Below are positions 13,864 through 23,050 of a stretch of DNA of 41,792 bases, piece by piece. Each line of letters opens with the position of its first letter. Position 1 is the stretch's first letter. The notes below the pieces were generated by a model. The model saw nothing but the letters and a program-made list of their open reading frames with translations. It was not told the origin of the DNA and did no database searches. Source of the DNA: JABAYQ01 sp018608925. GTDB taxonomy: Bacteria; Bacteroidota; Bacteroidia; Flavobacteriales; UBA7312. The DNA lies in assembly GCA_037625715.1 (NCBI GenBank), contig JASJHQ010000021.1, positions 1-41,792 of the forward strand, read 5' to 3'. The translations under genes and the position numbers were made by a program.

Positions 13864-14685
13864 ATGATAAAGATTACAGCTTCCGATGTAAATGCTTTAA
13901 GAAAGCAAACCGGTGCAGGTATGATGGATTGTAAAAATGCTTTAGTTGAAGCGGAAGGAAATCATGATGCAGCAGTAGATATTCTTAGAAAGAAAGGTCA
14001 GAAAATTGCTGCTAAAAGAGCGGATAGAGCAGCAACAGAAGGTGTTGTGTTATCTGCTTCTGATGGCGGATTTGGCGCTTTGATTTCTTTAAATTGTGAA
14101 ACAGATTTTGTTGCTATAAACGAAGGTTTTATTGCATTAGCTCAATCTTTCTTAGATGCAGCAATGGCTCACAAGCCAACAAATATGGATCAATTAATGG
14201 CTATCGAATTAAACGGTATGACTATTTCTGACAAAATCACTGAGCAAACTGGTGTTATTGGAGAAAAGTTAGACTTATCAAGATTTGAAATTGTTGAATC
14301 TGATTTTGTTGCTTCATACATACACGGAGGAAATAAACTAGCTACTTTAGTAGGTCTTACTGATCAGGTAGATACTCAAATAGGAAAAGATGTAGCAATG
14401 CAAGTTGCTGCAATGAGTCCTGTTTCTGTAGATAAAGATTCTGTATCTCAAGAAGTTATTGATAAAGAATTGGAAGTAGCTAAAGATCTTGCTCGTCAAG
14501 AAGGCAAGCCTGAAGAGATGCTAGATAAAATTGCTAATGGTAGACTAAACAAGTTCTTTAAAGAAAATACGCTTCTAAATCAGGAGTTCATTAAAGAATC
14601 AAAAACTAGCGTTGCTCAATACTTAGATAAGCAAAAGAAAGGTCTAACAGTAACCTCTTTCAAAAGAGTTGGCTTAGGATTATAA
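13864..14685 (+). CDS. tsf: Translation elongation factor Ts
   Basis: EF-Ts exchanges GDP for GTP on EF-Tu. The 273-residue protein begins with the UBA-like domain containing DVNALRKQTGAGMMDCKNAL and a following RKKGQKIAAKRADRAATEGV segment, then the core with LISLNCETDFVAINEGF, including the TDFV motif that contacts EF-Tu, and a typical C-terminal VAQYLDK region. Length is normal for the phylum. It is the last gene before a strong terminator. Confidence 0.97.
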   Translation: MIKITASDVNALRKQTGAGMMDCKNALVEAEGNHDAAVDILRKKGQKIAAKRADRAATEGVVLSASDGGFGALISLNCETDFVAINEGFIALAQSFLDAAMAHKPTNMDQLMAIELNGMTISDKITEQTGVIGEKLDLSRFEIVESDFVASYIHGGNKLATLVGLTDQVDTQIGKDVAMQVAAMSPVSVDKDSVSQEVIDKELEVAKDLARQEGKPEEMLDKIANGRLNKFFKENTLLNQEFIKESKTSVAQYLDKQKKGLTVTSFKRVGLGL

Positions 14686-14700
14686 AATTTTAAAAATATT

Positions 14701-14732
14701 AAAAAGAGAGTGTTTTCACTCTCTTTTTTTTT
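14701..14732 (+). terminator. Rho-independent terminator after tsf
   Basis: AAAAAGAGAGTG - TTTT - CACTCTCTTTTT gives a 12-bp stem followed by further T, 16 bases after the tsf stop. It separates the ribosomal block from pyrH-frr. Confidence 0.92.
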
Positions 14733-14747
14733 GTCTAAATTTACACT

Positions 14748-15455
14748 ATGAAGTACAACAGAATATTACTAAAATTAAGTGGAGAATCTCTAATGGGTTC
14801 AAAGCAATTTGGTATTGACACCGAAAAACTTTCTAGCTATGCTTTAGAAATTAAGCAAGCTGTCGAAGCAGGTGTAGAAGTGGCTGTTGTAATTGGAGGT
14901 GGAAATATATTTAGAGGCGTTCAGGTAGAAGGTGAAGGATTGGATAGAGTGCAAGGGGACCACATGGGAATGCTTGCTACTATTATTAACGGAATGGCGC
15001 TTCAGTCCTCTTTAGAAAAAGAAGGAGTTAAAACTCGATTGATGACCGCAATAAAAATGGAGCAAGTAGCAGAACCTTATATTAGGAGAAGAGCTATCCG
15101 ACATTTACAAAAAGGTAGAGTTGTTATTTTTGGTGGAGGAACAGGAAACCCTTATTTTACTACGGATACTGCAGCTACTCTGAGAGCAATAGAAATTGAA
15201 GCAGACATTATTTTAAAAGGAACACGTGTAGATGGTATTTACACTGCTGATCCTGAAAAAGATAAAACTGCTACCAAATACGATACTATATCATTTAAAG
15301 AAGTATACGAAAAAGGCTTAAACATTATGGACATGACAGCCTTTACTTTGTGTAATGAAAATAAATTACCAATTGTTGTGTTTGACATAAACAAATCACA
15401 AAACTTAATCAAAATGTTAAAGGGAGAGTCAGTAGGTACTCTTGTTAACTTTTAA
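14748..15455 (+). CDS. pyrH: Uridylate kinase (UMP kinase)
   Basis: PyrH phosphorylates UMP to UDP in pyrimidine synthesis and is of the amino-acid-kinase fold rather than the NMP-kinase fold. The 235 residues show RILLKLSGESLMG, VAVVIGGGNIFRG, GDHMGMLATIINGMALQSSL and FGGGTGNPYFTTDTAATLRA, all family signatures. It starts 15 bases after the tsf terminator; the sequence TAAATTTA at 14736-14743 is one base off the promoter consensus but very close to the ATG. frr follows 11 bases later, a widely conserved order. Confidence 0.97.
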   Translation: MKYNRILLKLSGESLMGSKQFGIDTEKLSSYALEIKQAVEAGVEVAVVIGGGNIFRGVQVEGEGLDRVQGDHMGMLATIINGMALQSSLEKEGVKTRLMTAIKMEQVAEPYIRRRAIRHLQKGRVVIFGGGTGNPYFTTDTAATLRAIEIEADIILKGTRVDGIYTADPEKDKTATKYDTISFKEVYEKGLNIMDMTAFTLCNENKLPIVVFDINKSQNLIKMLKGESVGTLVNF

Positions 15456-15466
15456 TCCTCTTTATT

Positions 15467-16021
15467 ATGGAAGAAATTAACTTTATTATAGAAAGTGCCA
15501 AAGAGCAAATGAGTTCTAATATTGATCATTTAGAACATGCGTTCTCTAAAATTAGAGCTGGGAAAGCTTCTCCAAGTATGCTCGATAACGTAAGTATCGA
15601 TTATTATGGATCAGTTACGCCTCTTGGTCAATCCTCAAACGTTAACACTCCTGATGCTAGAACAATTACGGTTCAGCCTTGGGACAAGACTATGTTAGAA
15701 GTAATGGATAAAGCAATCCTTGATTCTAATTTAGGTTTTACTCCTATGAATAATGGAGAGATGTTAATTATTAATATCCCACCTTTAACCGAAGAGCGTC
15801 GTAGAGATTTAGCTAAAAAAGCAAAATCAGAATCGGAAAATGCTAAAATTAGTATCCGAAATGCTAGAAAAGAAGCTAACGATGAATTAAAAAAGATAGA
15901 TTCTGTTTCTGAAGATTTAATTAAAGACGCAGAAGAACAGATTCAAAAACTAACCAACGAATTTACTTCTAAAGTAGACGCTACTTATTCTGTAAAAGAG
16001 GTTGAAATAATGACTGTATAA
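15467..16021 (+). CDS. frr: Ribosome recycling factor
   Basis: RRF splits post-termination ribosomes together with EF-G. The 184 residues form the three-helix bundle plus beta domain seen in the family: FSKIRAGKASPSMLDNVSID, YYGSVTPLGQSSNVNTPDAR, TITVQPWDKTMLEVMDKAI and PPLTEERRRDLAKKAKSESE. Length is normal. It probably shares a message with pyrH. The next gene begins 46 bases later with no terminator in between. Confidence 0.97.
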   Translation: MEEINFIIESAKEQMSSNIDHLEHAFSKIRAGKASPSMLDNVSIDYYGSVTPLGQSSNVNTPDARTITVQPWDKTMLEVMDKAILDSNLGFTPMNNGEMLIINIPPLTEERRRDLAKKAKSESENAKISIRNARKEANDELKKIDSVSEDLIKDAEEQIQKLTNEFTSKVDATYSVKEVEIMTV

Positions 16022-16067
16022 TCTGTCTTATGGCTCATATAATCTTTAATTTCTAAATTATATTTTT

Positions 16068-18440
16068 ATGTGGGCTGTGATTGCTAGAACTATTTTAAGA
16101 TACCGAGCTGTATTCGTATGGCTAATCTTGGCATTCACTTATTTTATGTACCAACAATCTGATAATGTCAGATTGTCTTACGAAATGGCGAGGCTATTAC
16201 CTCACGATTCGGAAACCCAACTAGATTATAATTATTTTGTAGATAAGTTTGGCGAAAGCGACAACCTAATGCTTATCGGAGTAGACATAGACTCCTTTTT
16301 TGTTTATCAAAAGTTTTCTAAGTGGCAAAAATTTAGCGAAAGTCTAAAAACAATTGATGGAGTTAATAATGTTTTTTCAATTGTTGATGCAGTTGATTTA
16401 AAGAAGAATGAAAAGCAAAAGAAATTCGAATCGTATAAGATTTTCGAATCGGTTAAAAATCAAGCTGATTTAGATAAATCTTTTGAGAAGTATAAACAAT
16501 TACCTTTTTACAACGATCGGTTTATAAATGATAAGGCAGCGGTTCTTATTCTAAATTTAGATGATAAGTTTATCGGAAGTAGTAAAAGGAAAGAACTAAT
16601 TTCTTCCATTACTTCCTTAGGAGATCTGTATAGCAAAGAGTCTACCAACAAAATATATTATTCCGGACTTCCGTATTTAAGAACTACCAATTCTGAAATG
16701 ATACGAAATGAGGTGAGGCTCTTTATCATTCTTGCTATGTTGGTTACCGCTATTATTTTATTTCTGTTTTTCAGATCTGTTAAAGCGATGCTTATTTCCA
16801 TGCTAATAGTAGCGATAGGGGTAACCTGGTCATTCGGAACTCTTGCTATTTTAGATTACGAAATTACTATTCTATCAGCTTTAATTCCTCCCTTGCTTAT
16901 TGTTATTGGAGTTCCTAATAGTATTTTCTTAATCAATAAGTACCACAACGAATTTAAAGCCCACGGAAATAAGTCCAAAGCTCTGGTAAGAATGATTAAA
17001 AGAGTAGGTAATATTACTATTCTTACTAATACGACTACTGCTCTTGGTTTTGCTACATTTATTTTAACATCTAGTCAAGACTTAAGGCAATTTGGTTTAG
17101 TTGCATCCTTAAACATATTTGCGGTATTCTTTCTTTCTTTATTGTTGATACCAATATTATTGAGTTATATCAGCCCTCCAAAGCAAAGGCATACCAAACA
17201 TTTAGACAGGAAATGGATTCATTATATAACCACTAAAATCATTTATTGGGTTACCCATCGTAGAGAACACATTTATGTGTACACTATAATTATTGCGGTA
17301 GTTGCTTTTTTTGGATTATTGAAGATGAAGACTTCAGGAAACATTACCGATGATATCCCTAAAGACACTGAGTTTTATCAGGGGATAAGTTTCTTCGAAA
17401 AGAATTTTAATTCTGTTTTACCTTTCGAAATAACCATTGATACCCACCGTAAAAATGGAATGACTCGCTTGTCTACACTTAAGAAAATTGATATGATGGT
17501 GGATACTTTAGCTACATACCCTCAGTTTTCTAGATCTATATCAATGATTGATGCCGTGAAATTTTTTAAACAAGCGGTATATAACGGTAATTCTAAATAT
17601 TACGAATTGCCTAATTCACAAGAAAAAAATTGGTTGTTGAATTATGCGGATAATAGCGATATTTCATCGACTTGGATGGATACATTTTTAGACGAGGACA
17701 AACAAGTTGGAAGAGTTTCATTGCAAGTGACTGACATTGGCACTAAAGAGATGAAAGAAATTCGGACTAAGCTTAGAGGCCAGATTGATCAGATTTTTGA
17801 CAAAGAAAAATACAATGTAAAAATGACTGGTTCTAGCGTGGTCTTTTTAGAAGGGACTACTTATTTGGTTAAGAATTTATTTACTAGCCTCTTTTTAGCT
17901 ATTCTATTAATTTCTCTGTTCATGGCTTGGATGTTTAATTCGTTTAGAATGGTAATGGTATCTCTTATTCCGAACTTAATTCCGTTACTCCTAACTGCTG
18001 CAATAATGGGTTATTTTGGTATAGCAATTAAGCCTTCTACTATTCTTGTTTTTGGTATTGCCTTTGGTATTTCGGTTGATGATACGATTCATTTTTTAGC
18101 TAAATACAGGCAAGAATTAAAGTATAATGGCAACATTAGAAAGTCCGTTAAAAAAGCAATTAGAGAAACTGGAGTTAGTATGATATACACTTCTATTGTT
18201 TTGTTCTTTGGATTTTCTATATTTATAACGTCTCAATTTGGAGGAACAATAGCTTTAGGTCTATTGGTTTCTTTAACTTTAATGATAGCTTTATTATCTA
18301 ATTTAGTTTTATTGCCTGCATTGTTGTTAACTCTAGAGAAGTCCATTTTTGAGGAGGCTATTCAAGATCCTTTAGCAGAAATATTAGACGAAGAGGAAGA
18401 CATTGAATTAAAAGAATTAACGTTTAAAAATCCACTTTAA
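16068..18440 (+). CDS. RND/MMPL-superfamily membrane transporter
   Basis: The 790-residue protein has the two-halves layout of RND proteins of the MMPL/Patched type: one TM helix at about 14-28, a large extracytoplasmic loop (30-215), five helices (217-367), another TM (402-419), a second large loop (420-620) and a final helix set. Helix motifs such as GVPNSIFLINKYHNE and GIAFGISVDDTIHFLAKYRQ are typical of the superfamily, the latter carrying the acidic pair used in proton coupling. No membrane fusion protein or TolC-like partner is next to it, so lipid or hydrophobic-compound export is more likely than drug efflux by a tripartite pump. The stop overlaps the rmlA start (TAATG). The substrate is unknown. 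Confidence 0.85.
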   Translation: MWAVIARTILRYRAVFVWLILAFTYFMYQQSDNVRLSYEMARLLPHDSETQLDYNYFVDKFGESDNLMLIGVDIDSFFVYQKFSKWQKFSESLKTIDGVNNVFSIVDAVDLKKNEKQKKFESYKIFESVKNQADLDKSFEKYKQLPFYNDRFINDKAAVLILNLDDKFIGSSKRKELISSITSLGDLYSKESTNKIYYSGLPYLRTTNSEMIRNEVRLFIILAMLVTAIILFLFFRSVKAMLISMLIVAIGVTWSFGTLAILDYEITILSALIPPLLIVIGVPNSIFLINKYHNEFKAHGNKSKALVRMIKRVGNITILTNTTTALGFATFILTSSQDLRQFGLVASLNIFAVFFLSLLLIPILLSYISPPKQRHTKHLDRKWIHYITTKIIYWVTHRREHIYVYTIIIAVVAFFGLLKMKTSGNITDDIPKDTEFYQGISFFEKNFNSVLPFEITIDTHRKNGMTRLSTLKKIDMMVDTLATYPQFSRSISMIDAVKFFKQAVYNGNSKYYELPNSQEKNWLLNYADNSDISSTWMDTFLDEDKQVGRVSLQVTDIGTKEMKEIRTKLRGQIDQIFDKEKYNVKMTGSSVVFLEGTTYLVKNLFTSLFLAILLISLFMAWMFNSFRMVMVSLIPNLIPLLLTAAIMGYFGIAIKPSTILVFGIAFGISVDDTIHFLAKYRQELKYNGNIRKSVKKAIRETGVSMIYTSIVLFFGFSIFITSQFGGTIALGLLVSLTLMIALLSNLVLLPALLLTLEKSIFEEAIQDPLAEILDEEEDIELKELTFKNPL

Positions 18441-19294
18441 TGAAAGGAATTATTTTAGCAGGAGGATCAGGAACAAGATTACACCCTTTAACATTAGCGG
18501 TTAGTAAACAGGCTTTACCTGTGTACGATAAACCTATGATATATTACCCTTTGTCTACCTTAATGTTTGCCGGAATTACAGAAATACTTATTATTTCTAC
18601 TCCTCATGATTTGCCAGTTTTTAAAAAATTATTGGGCGATGGTTCACAGTTTGGTTGTAGATTCGAATACAAGGTTCAGGAAGTGCCAAATGGCTTAGCT
18701 CAAGCCTTTGTAATAGGAGAAGATTTTATAGGAAAAGATTCTGTTTGCTTGGTTTTAGGAGACAATATTTTTTACATGAAAAGAAGAATATTAGAATCCT
18801 ATAATGACCTTGATGGAGGTGTTGTTTTTGGTTATCGTGTTAATGATCCCGAAAGATATGGTGTGGTTGAGTTTAACGATGAAATGAAAGCCATTTCATT
18901 AGAAGAAAAACCTATTAAACCAAAATCAAGCTATGCTATTCCTGGCTTGTATTTTTACGATAATGACGTTATTGAAATTGCTAAAAACATTAAGCCTAGC
19001 GCTAGAGGGGAATACGAAATTACAGACGTAAATTTAGAATATTTAAAGCGTGGGAAACTAAAAGTTCAAATTTTAGGAAGAGGTACTGCTTGGTTAGATA
19101 CTGGTACTTTTAAATCTTTAATTCAGGCAAGTCAGTTTGTTCAGGTTATAGAAGATAGGCAAGGGAGAAAGATTGGATGTATTGAGGAAGCAGCCTATAA
19201 AATGGGTTTTATAGACAGCGATCAACTACAGAAATTAGCGCAGCCATTATTAAAAAGTGGTTACGGAGAATATTTAATGTCATTAATTGATTAG
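18440..19294 (+). CDS. rmlA: Glucose-1-phosphate thymidylyltransferase
   Basis: RmlA (RfbA) joins dTTP and glucose-1-phosphate to make dTDP-glucose, the first step towards dTDP-rhamnose and other surface sugars. The 284 residues open with MKGIILAGGSGTRLHPLTLA, the nucleotide loop, followed by SKQALPVYDKPMIYYPLSTL, LGDNIFY, EEKP and GRGTAWLDTGTFKSLIQA. The length fits the family. rmlB, rmlC and rmlD are not in the window, which is unusual because they are normally clustered. The ATG overlaps the stop of the RND gene by one base, so the two are translationally coupled. Confidence 0.93.
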   Translation: MKGIILAGGSGTRLHPLTLAVSKQALPVYDKPMIYYPLSTLMFAGITEILIISTPHDLPVFKKLLGDGSQFGCRFEYKVQEVPNGLAQAFVIGEDFIGKDSVCLVLGDNIFYMKRRILESYNDLDGGVVFGYRVNDPERYGVVEFNDEMKAISLEEKPIKPKSSYAIPGLYFYDNDVIEIAKNIKPSARGEYEITDVNLEYLKRGKLKVQILGRGTAWLDTGTFKSLIQASQFVQVIEDRQGRKIGCIEEAAYKMGFIDSDQLQKLAQPLLKSGYGEYLMSLID

Positions 19295-19295
19295 C

Positions 19296-20261
19296 ATGAA
19301 GACTATTGAACAATTAAGAATAGAAGTAGAACAAGAAATTATAGGCCTTAAATATCCAGACCATCCGTCTGATTTATATGCACCTATTGACTACATTCTA
19401 GGAATTGGAGGTAAAAGAATGCGTCCTATACTATTGCTTTTGGCTCATCAGCTTTACAACAAAGACTTTAGTCAGGCATTATTGCCATCGGTAGCTATTG
19501 AAGTATTTCATAATTTTACTTTATTGCACGATGACATTATGGATAAAGCTCCATTAAGAAGAGGTAATGATACCGTTCATGTAAAATGGAATAACAATGT
19601 AGCTATTCTTTCGGGAGACGCTATGCTAATACAATCTTATCAATATTTTTATGATTTAGATTCTAAGGTTCTTAAAGAGGTTCTGTTTGTTTTCAATCAG
19701 GCGGCATTACAAGTTTGTGAGGGCCAACAATACGACATGGATTTCGAAATTCAGGCTGAAGTAAGTATGAACTCTTATCTCAAAATGATAGAATACAAAA
19801 CAGCAATATTATTAGCTGCATCTCTAAAAATTGGGGCTATTATTGGCGGCGCTCCATCTAAAGAATCAGATTTATTATATTCTTTTGGTAGAGATATTGG
19901 TATTGCTTTTCAGCTTAAAGACGATTTGTTAGACGCTTTTGGCGATCAGAAAATATTTGGAAAAAGAGTAGGGGGTGATATTATTTCAAATAAAAAAACT
20001 TGTCTTTATTTACAAGCTTTAGAAAGAAGCGACAAAAGTATCAAAATGGAATTAGTAAACCTTTACTCCTCTGCTAGTGTAGATGATCTTACAAAGGTGG
20101 AAAGAGTAAAGGAAATATATACTCAATTGAACATTCCGTCAGCAACTAACGAATTAATAGACATGTATTATAATAAAGCAATGGAAAGTCTGTTATTGAT
20201 TCCAGGTGATAAAACGGAACTTATTCGCTTTGCCGAAATGTTAAAGTCAAGAGAGAATTAA
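19296..20261 (+). CDS. Polyprenyl synthetase (short-chain trans-isoprenyl diphosphate synthase)
   Basis: These enzymes condense isopentenyl diphosphate with allylic diphosphates to make farnesyl or geranylgeranyl diphosphate and longer chains. The 321-residue protein has GGKRMRPILLLL (about 38-50), the first aspartate-rich motif DDIMD at 79-83 with LRRG after it, GQQYDMDFE and the second motif DDLLD. A phenylalanine lies five residues before the first motif, which in this family tends to limit chain length, so a C15-C20 product is likely but unproven. The ATG at 19296, one base after the rmlA stop, is preferred to one at 19287 that would overlap rmlA. Confidence 0.9.
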   Translation: MKTIEQLRIEVEQEIIGLKYPDHPSDLYAPIDYILGIGGKRMRPILLLLAHQLYNKDFSQALLPSVAIEVFHNFTLLHDDIMDKAPLRRGNDTVHVKWNNNVAILSGDAMLIQSYQYFYDLDSKVLKEVLFVFNQAALQVCEGQQYDMDFEIQAEVSMNSYLKMIEYKTAILLAASLKIGAIIGGAPSKESDLLYSFGRDIGIAFQLKDDLLDAFGDQKIFGKRVGGDIISNKKTCLYLQALERSDKSIKMELVNLYSSASVDDLTKVERVKEIYTQLNIPSATNELIDMYYNKAMESLLLIPGDKTELIRFAEMLKSREN

Positions 20262-20319
20262 AAGCCAAGAAGCACCAAAAATCGCACTAAATAATAGTAG
20301 CATTTCAATAAATTTTGAA

Positions 20320-20327
20320 TAATTTTG
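20320..20327 (+). promoter_or_regulatory. -7 box for sucA-sucB
   Basis: TAATTTTG is a full TAnnTTTG match in the 73-base gap, 7 bases before the sucA ATG at 20335, implying a very short leader. No TTG is present at the expected -33 distance. Confidence 0.5.
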
Positions 20328-20334
20328 TTATTAA

Positions 20335-23040
20335 ATGGATAAATTTTCTTTTTTAGGAGCAATACATACTAATCAGATAGAATCTCTATACGAGATGTAT
20401 CTTGAAGACTCTCAATCTGTCGATGAATCTTGGAGAACATTTTTCTCAGGATTTGATTTTGCAAATGAGTCATATTCTGAAAACGATGAAGTTCCAGAAA
20501 CATTTAAAAAAGAATTTCAGGTAATTAATCTTATAGACTCTTACCGAAAAAGTGGGCACTTATTTACCCAGACCAATCCGGTTAGAGATAGAAGAAAATA
20601 TACTCCTACTCTAGATATCGAGAATTTTGGTTTAAGTGAGGATGATTTAGATAGCGTTTTTCAGGCAGGATCTCAAGTCGGTATTGGTCCTTCTCCTTTG
20701 AGAGACATAGTAGCTCATCTTAAAAAAGTGTATTGCCAATCTATTGGGGTAGAGTATATGTACATCCGTAAGCCTGATCAGGTAGAATGGATAAAAAACC
20801 GTTTACATCAGAATAGTAATACCCCTTCTTTTTCTATAGATCAAAAGAAACAAATTTTAAGAAAGTTGAACCAAGCAGTTGCTTTCGAAAATTTCTTACA
20901 TACAAAATACGTTGGTCAAAAAAGGTTCTCATTAGAAGGAGCCGAATCCTTAATTCCTGCTCTCGATGTTTTAATCGAGCATGGTGCTAGCTTAGGCGTT
21001 GAAGAGTTTGTTGTGGGTATGGCCCACAGAGGACGATTAAATGTTTTGGCTAATATTTTTAATAAAACATATAAAGAGATATTCTCTGAGTTTGAAGGGA
21101 TTGAATACGAAGACAAATTGTTTAGTGGAGATGTAAAATACCACTTAGGCTTTACTTCAGAACAAAAATGCAATAACGAAAAAAACGTAAAAATTTCCCT
21201 TTCTCCAAATCCTTCTCACCTCGAAGCAGTTGATCCTGTAGTGGAAGGGATTTCAAGAGCAAAAATTGACGAACAATACCAAGGAGACAATAACAAATTA
21301 GTTCCTATATTAATTCACGGGGATGCTGCTTTGGCAGGTCAGGGTGTTGTCTATGAGGTTATCCAAATGGCTCAGCTAGACGGCTATAAAACTGGAGGAA
21401 CTATACATATTGTAATTAACAATCAAATTGGTTTTACAACCAATTACCATGATGCTCGATCGAGTACTTATTGTACCGATATTGGTAAAGTTACCTTATC
21501 GCCAGTTTTCCACGTAAATGGAGATGATGTGGAGGCAGTAGTTCATGCTGTTCAGATGGCAACCGAGTATCGTCAAAAATTCCATAAAGATGTATTCATT
21601 GACTTGTTGTGCTATAGAAAATATGGCCATAACGAAGGCGATGAACCACGTTTTACACAACCATTGCTCTACAAAGCAATTAGCAAACATGCTAACCCAA
21701 GAGAGATTTACAATCAAAAGTTAATTAATGAGGGACTTGTTGAGGCTAACTTAGCTAAAGAAATGGAGAAAGAATTTAAGCAATTCTTACAAGATCGTTT
21801 TGACGCTTCCAAGGAAGTTGAAAAAGCACGAATTACTCCTTTTTTACAAAAAGAATGGGAAGGAATGCATTTAGCTAGCGCCAATGCTTTTGAGCAAAAG
21901 ACGGATACTAATGTTTCTATAGATACTTTAAAGCAAGTAGGGAAGCACCTTTATGAGATTCCTGAAAACGATCAGTTATTTAAAAAGACACAACGAATTC
22001 TGAACGATCAACGAAAGATGATCGAAGAAACCAATAAAATTGATTGGGGAATGGCAGAATTATTGGCTTATGGAACGTTACTTCATGAAGGGAATCCTAT
22101 TCGTTTAAGTGGTCAGGATGTAGAAAGAGGAACTTTTTCTCACCGTCATGCAGTGTTAAAGCTAGAAGATACAGAAAAAGAAATTTGTCCTTTAAATAGC
22201 GTAAGTAAAACAGCAAAATTCGAAGCATATAATTCTTTATTGTCAGAGTACGGAGTGCTTGGGTTCGATTACGGTTATGCCATGGCTAGACCCCATTCTT
22301 TAACTATTTGGGAGGCTCAGTTTGGAGATTTTAGTAATGGTGGACAGATTATGCTCGATCAGTTTATTAGCTGTGCTGAGGACAAGTGGAGGATACAGAA
22401 CGGTTTGGTAATGCTATTGCCTCACGGATACGAAGGCCAAGGTGCTGAGCACTCCAGCGCAAGACTAGAAAGGTACTTGCAGATGTGTGCTCAAGACAAT
22501 ATGCAAATTGCAAATTGTACCACTCCTGCTAACTTTTTTCACGTTTTAAGAAGACAACTAAAAAGAGATTTTAGAAAACCACTTGTTGTTTTTACCCCTA
22601 AGAGTCTGTTAAGACATCCTAAATGTATTTCTACTTTAGAAGATTTATCCACAGGAACTTTTCAAGAGTTGATAGATGACCCTACTGCTATTGCAGATAA
22701 AGTAGAAAAAGTAGCTATTTGTTCTGGTAAAATCTACTACGAGTTAGAAACTCAAAAATTAGAAAGAGGACAAGAAAATATTGCAATTATCCGATTAGAG
22801 CAATTGTATCCTTTGCCAGTAGATCAAATAGAAAAAATATTAAAAAAGTATTGTGCCAAAAAGATAATGTGGGTTCAGGAAGAACCAGCAAATATGGGTG
22901 CTTGGTCACACATAATGAGAAATTTTAGGCACATCCCTTTTGAAGTAATAGCTAGATCTGAAAGCGCTGCAACAGCAAGCGGATCTAGTAAACGATCTTT
23001 TCAAAGACAAAACGAAATTATAGAACAGGTTTTTAAATAA
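20335..23040 (+). CDS. sucA: 2-oxoglutarate dehydrogenase E1 component
   Basis: SucA is the thiamine-diphosphate-dependent decarboxylase of the 2-oxoglutarate dehydrogenase complex in the citric acid cycle. The 901-residue protein begins with the short N-terminal E2-binding segment (FLGAIHTNQIESLYEMYLED), then VVGMAHRGRLNVLANIFNK, the ThDP-binding GDAALAGQGVVYEVIQMAQL with INNQIGFTT, YRKYGHNEGDEPRFTQPLLY, and the C-terminal half with LLPHGYEGQGAEHSSARLER. All are classic E1o motifs. sucB follows 10 bases later, giving the usual sucAB unit. Confidence 0.97.
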   Translation: MDKFSFLGAIHTNQIESLYEMYLEDSQSVDESWRTFFSGFDFANESYSENDEVPETFKKEFQVINLIDSYRKSGHLFTQTNPVRDRRKYTPTLDIENFGLSEDDLDSVFQAGSQVGIGPSPLRDIVAHLKKVYCQSIGVEYMYIRKPDQVEWIKNRLHQNSNTPSFSIDQKKQILRKLNQAVAFENFLHTKYVGQKRFSLEGAESLIPALDVLIEHGASLGVEEFVVGMAHRGRLNVLANIFNKTYKEIFSEFEGIEYEDKLFSGDVKYHLGFTSEQKCNNEKNVKISLSPNPSHLEAVDPVVEGISRAKIDEQYQGDNNKLVPILIHGDAALAGQGVVYEVIQMAQLDGYKTGGTIHIVINNQIGFTTNYHDARSSTYCTDIGKVTLSPVFHVNGDDVEAVVHAVQMATEYRQKFHKDVFIDLLCYRKYGHNEGDEPRFTQPLLYKAISKHANPREIYNQKLINEGLVEANLAKEMEKEFKQFLQDRFDASKEVEKARITPFLQKEWEGMHLASANAFEQKTDTNVSIDTLKQVGKHLYEIPENDQLFKKTQRILNDQRKMIEETNKIDWGMAELLAYGTLLHEGNPIRLSGQDVERGTFSHRHAVLKLEDTEKEICPLNSVSKTAKFEAYNSLLSEYGVLGFDYGYAMARPHSLTIWEAQFGDFSNGGQIMLDQFISCAEDKWRIQNGLVMLLPHGYEGQGAEHSSARLERYLQMCAQDNMQIANCTTPANFFHVLRRQLKRDFRKPLVVFTPKSLLRHPKCISTLEDLSTGTFQELIDDPTAIADKVEKVAICSGKIYYELETQKLERGQENIAIIRLEQLYPLPVDQIEKILKKYCAKKIMWVQEEPANMGAWSHIMRNFRHIPFEVIARSESAATASGSSKRSFQRQNEIIEQVFK

Positions 23041-23050
23041 ACAAAGAACT

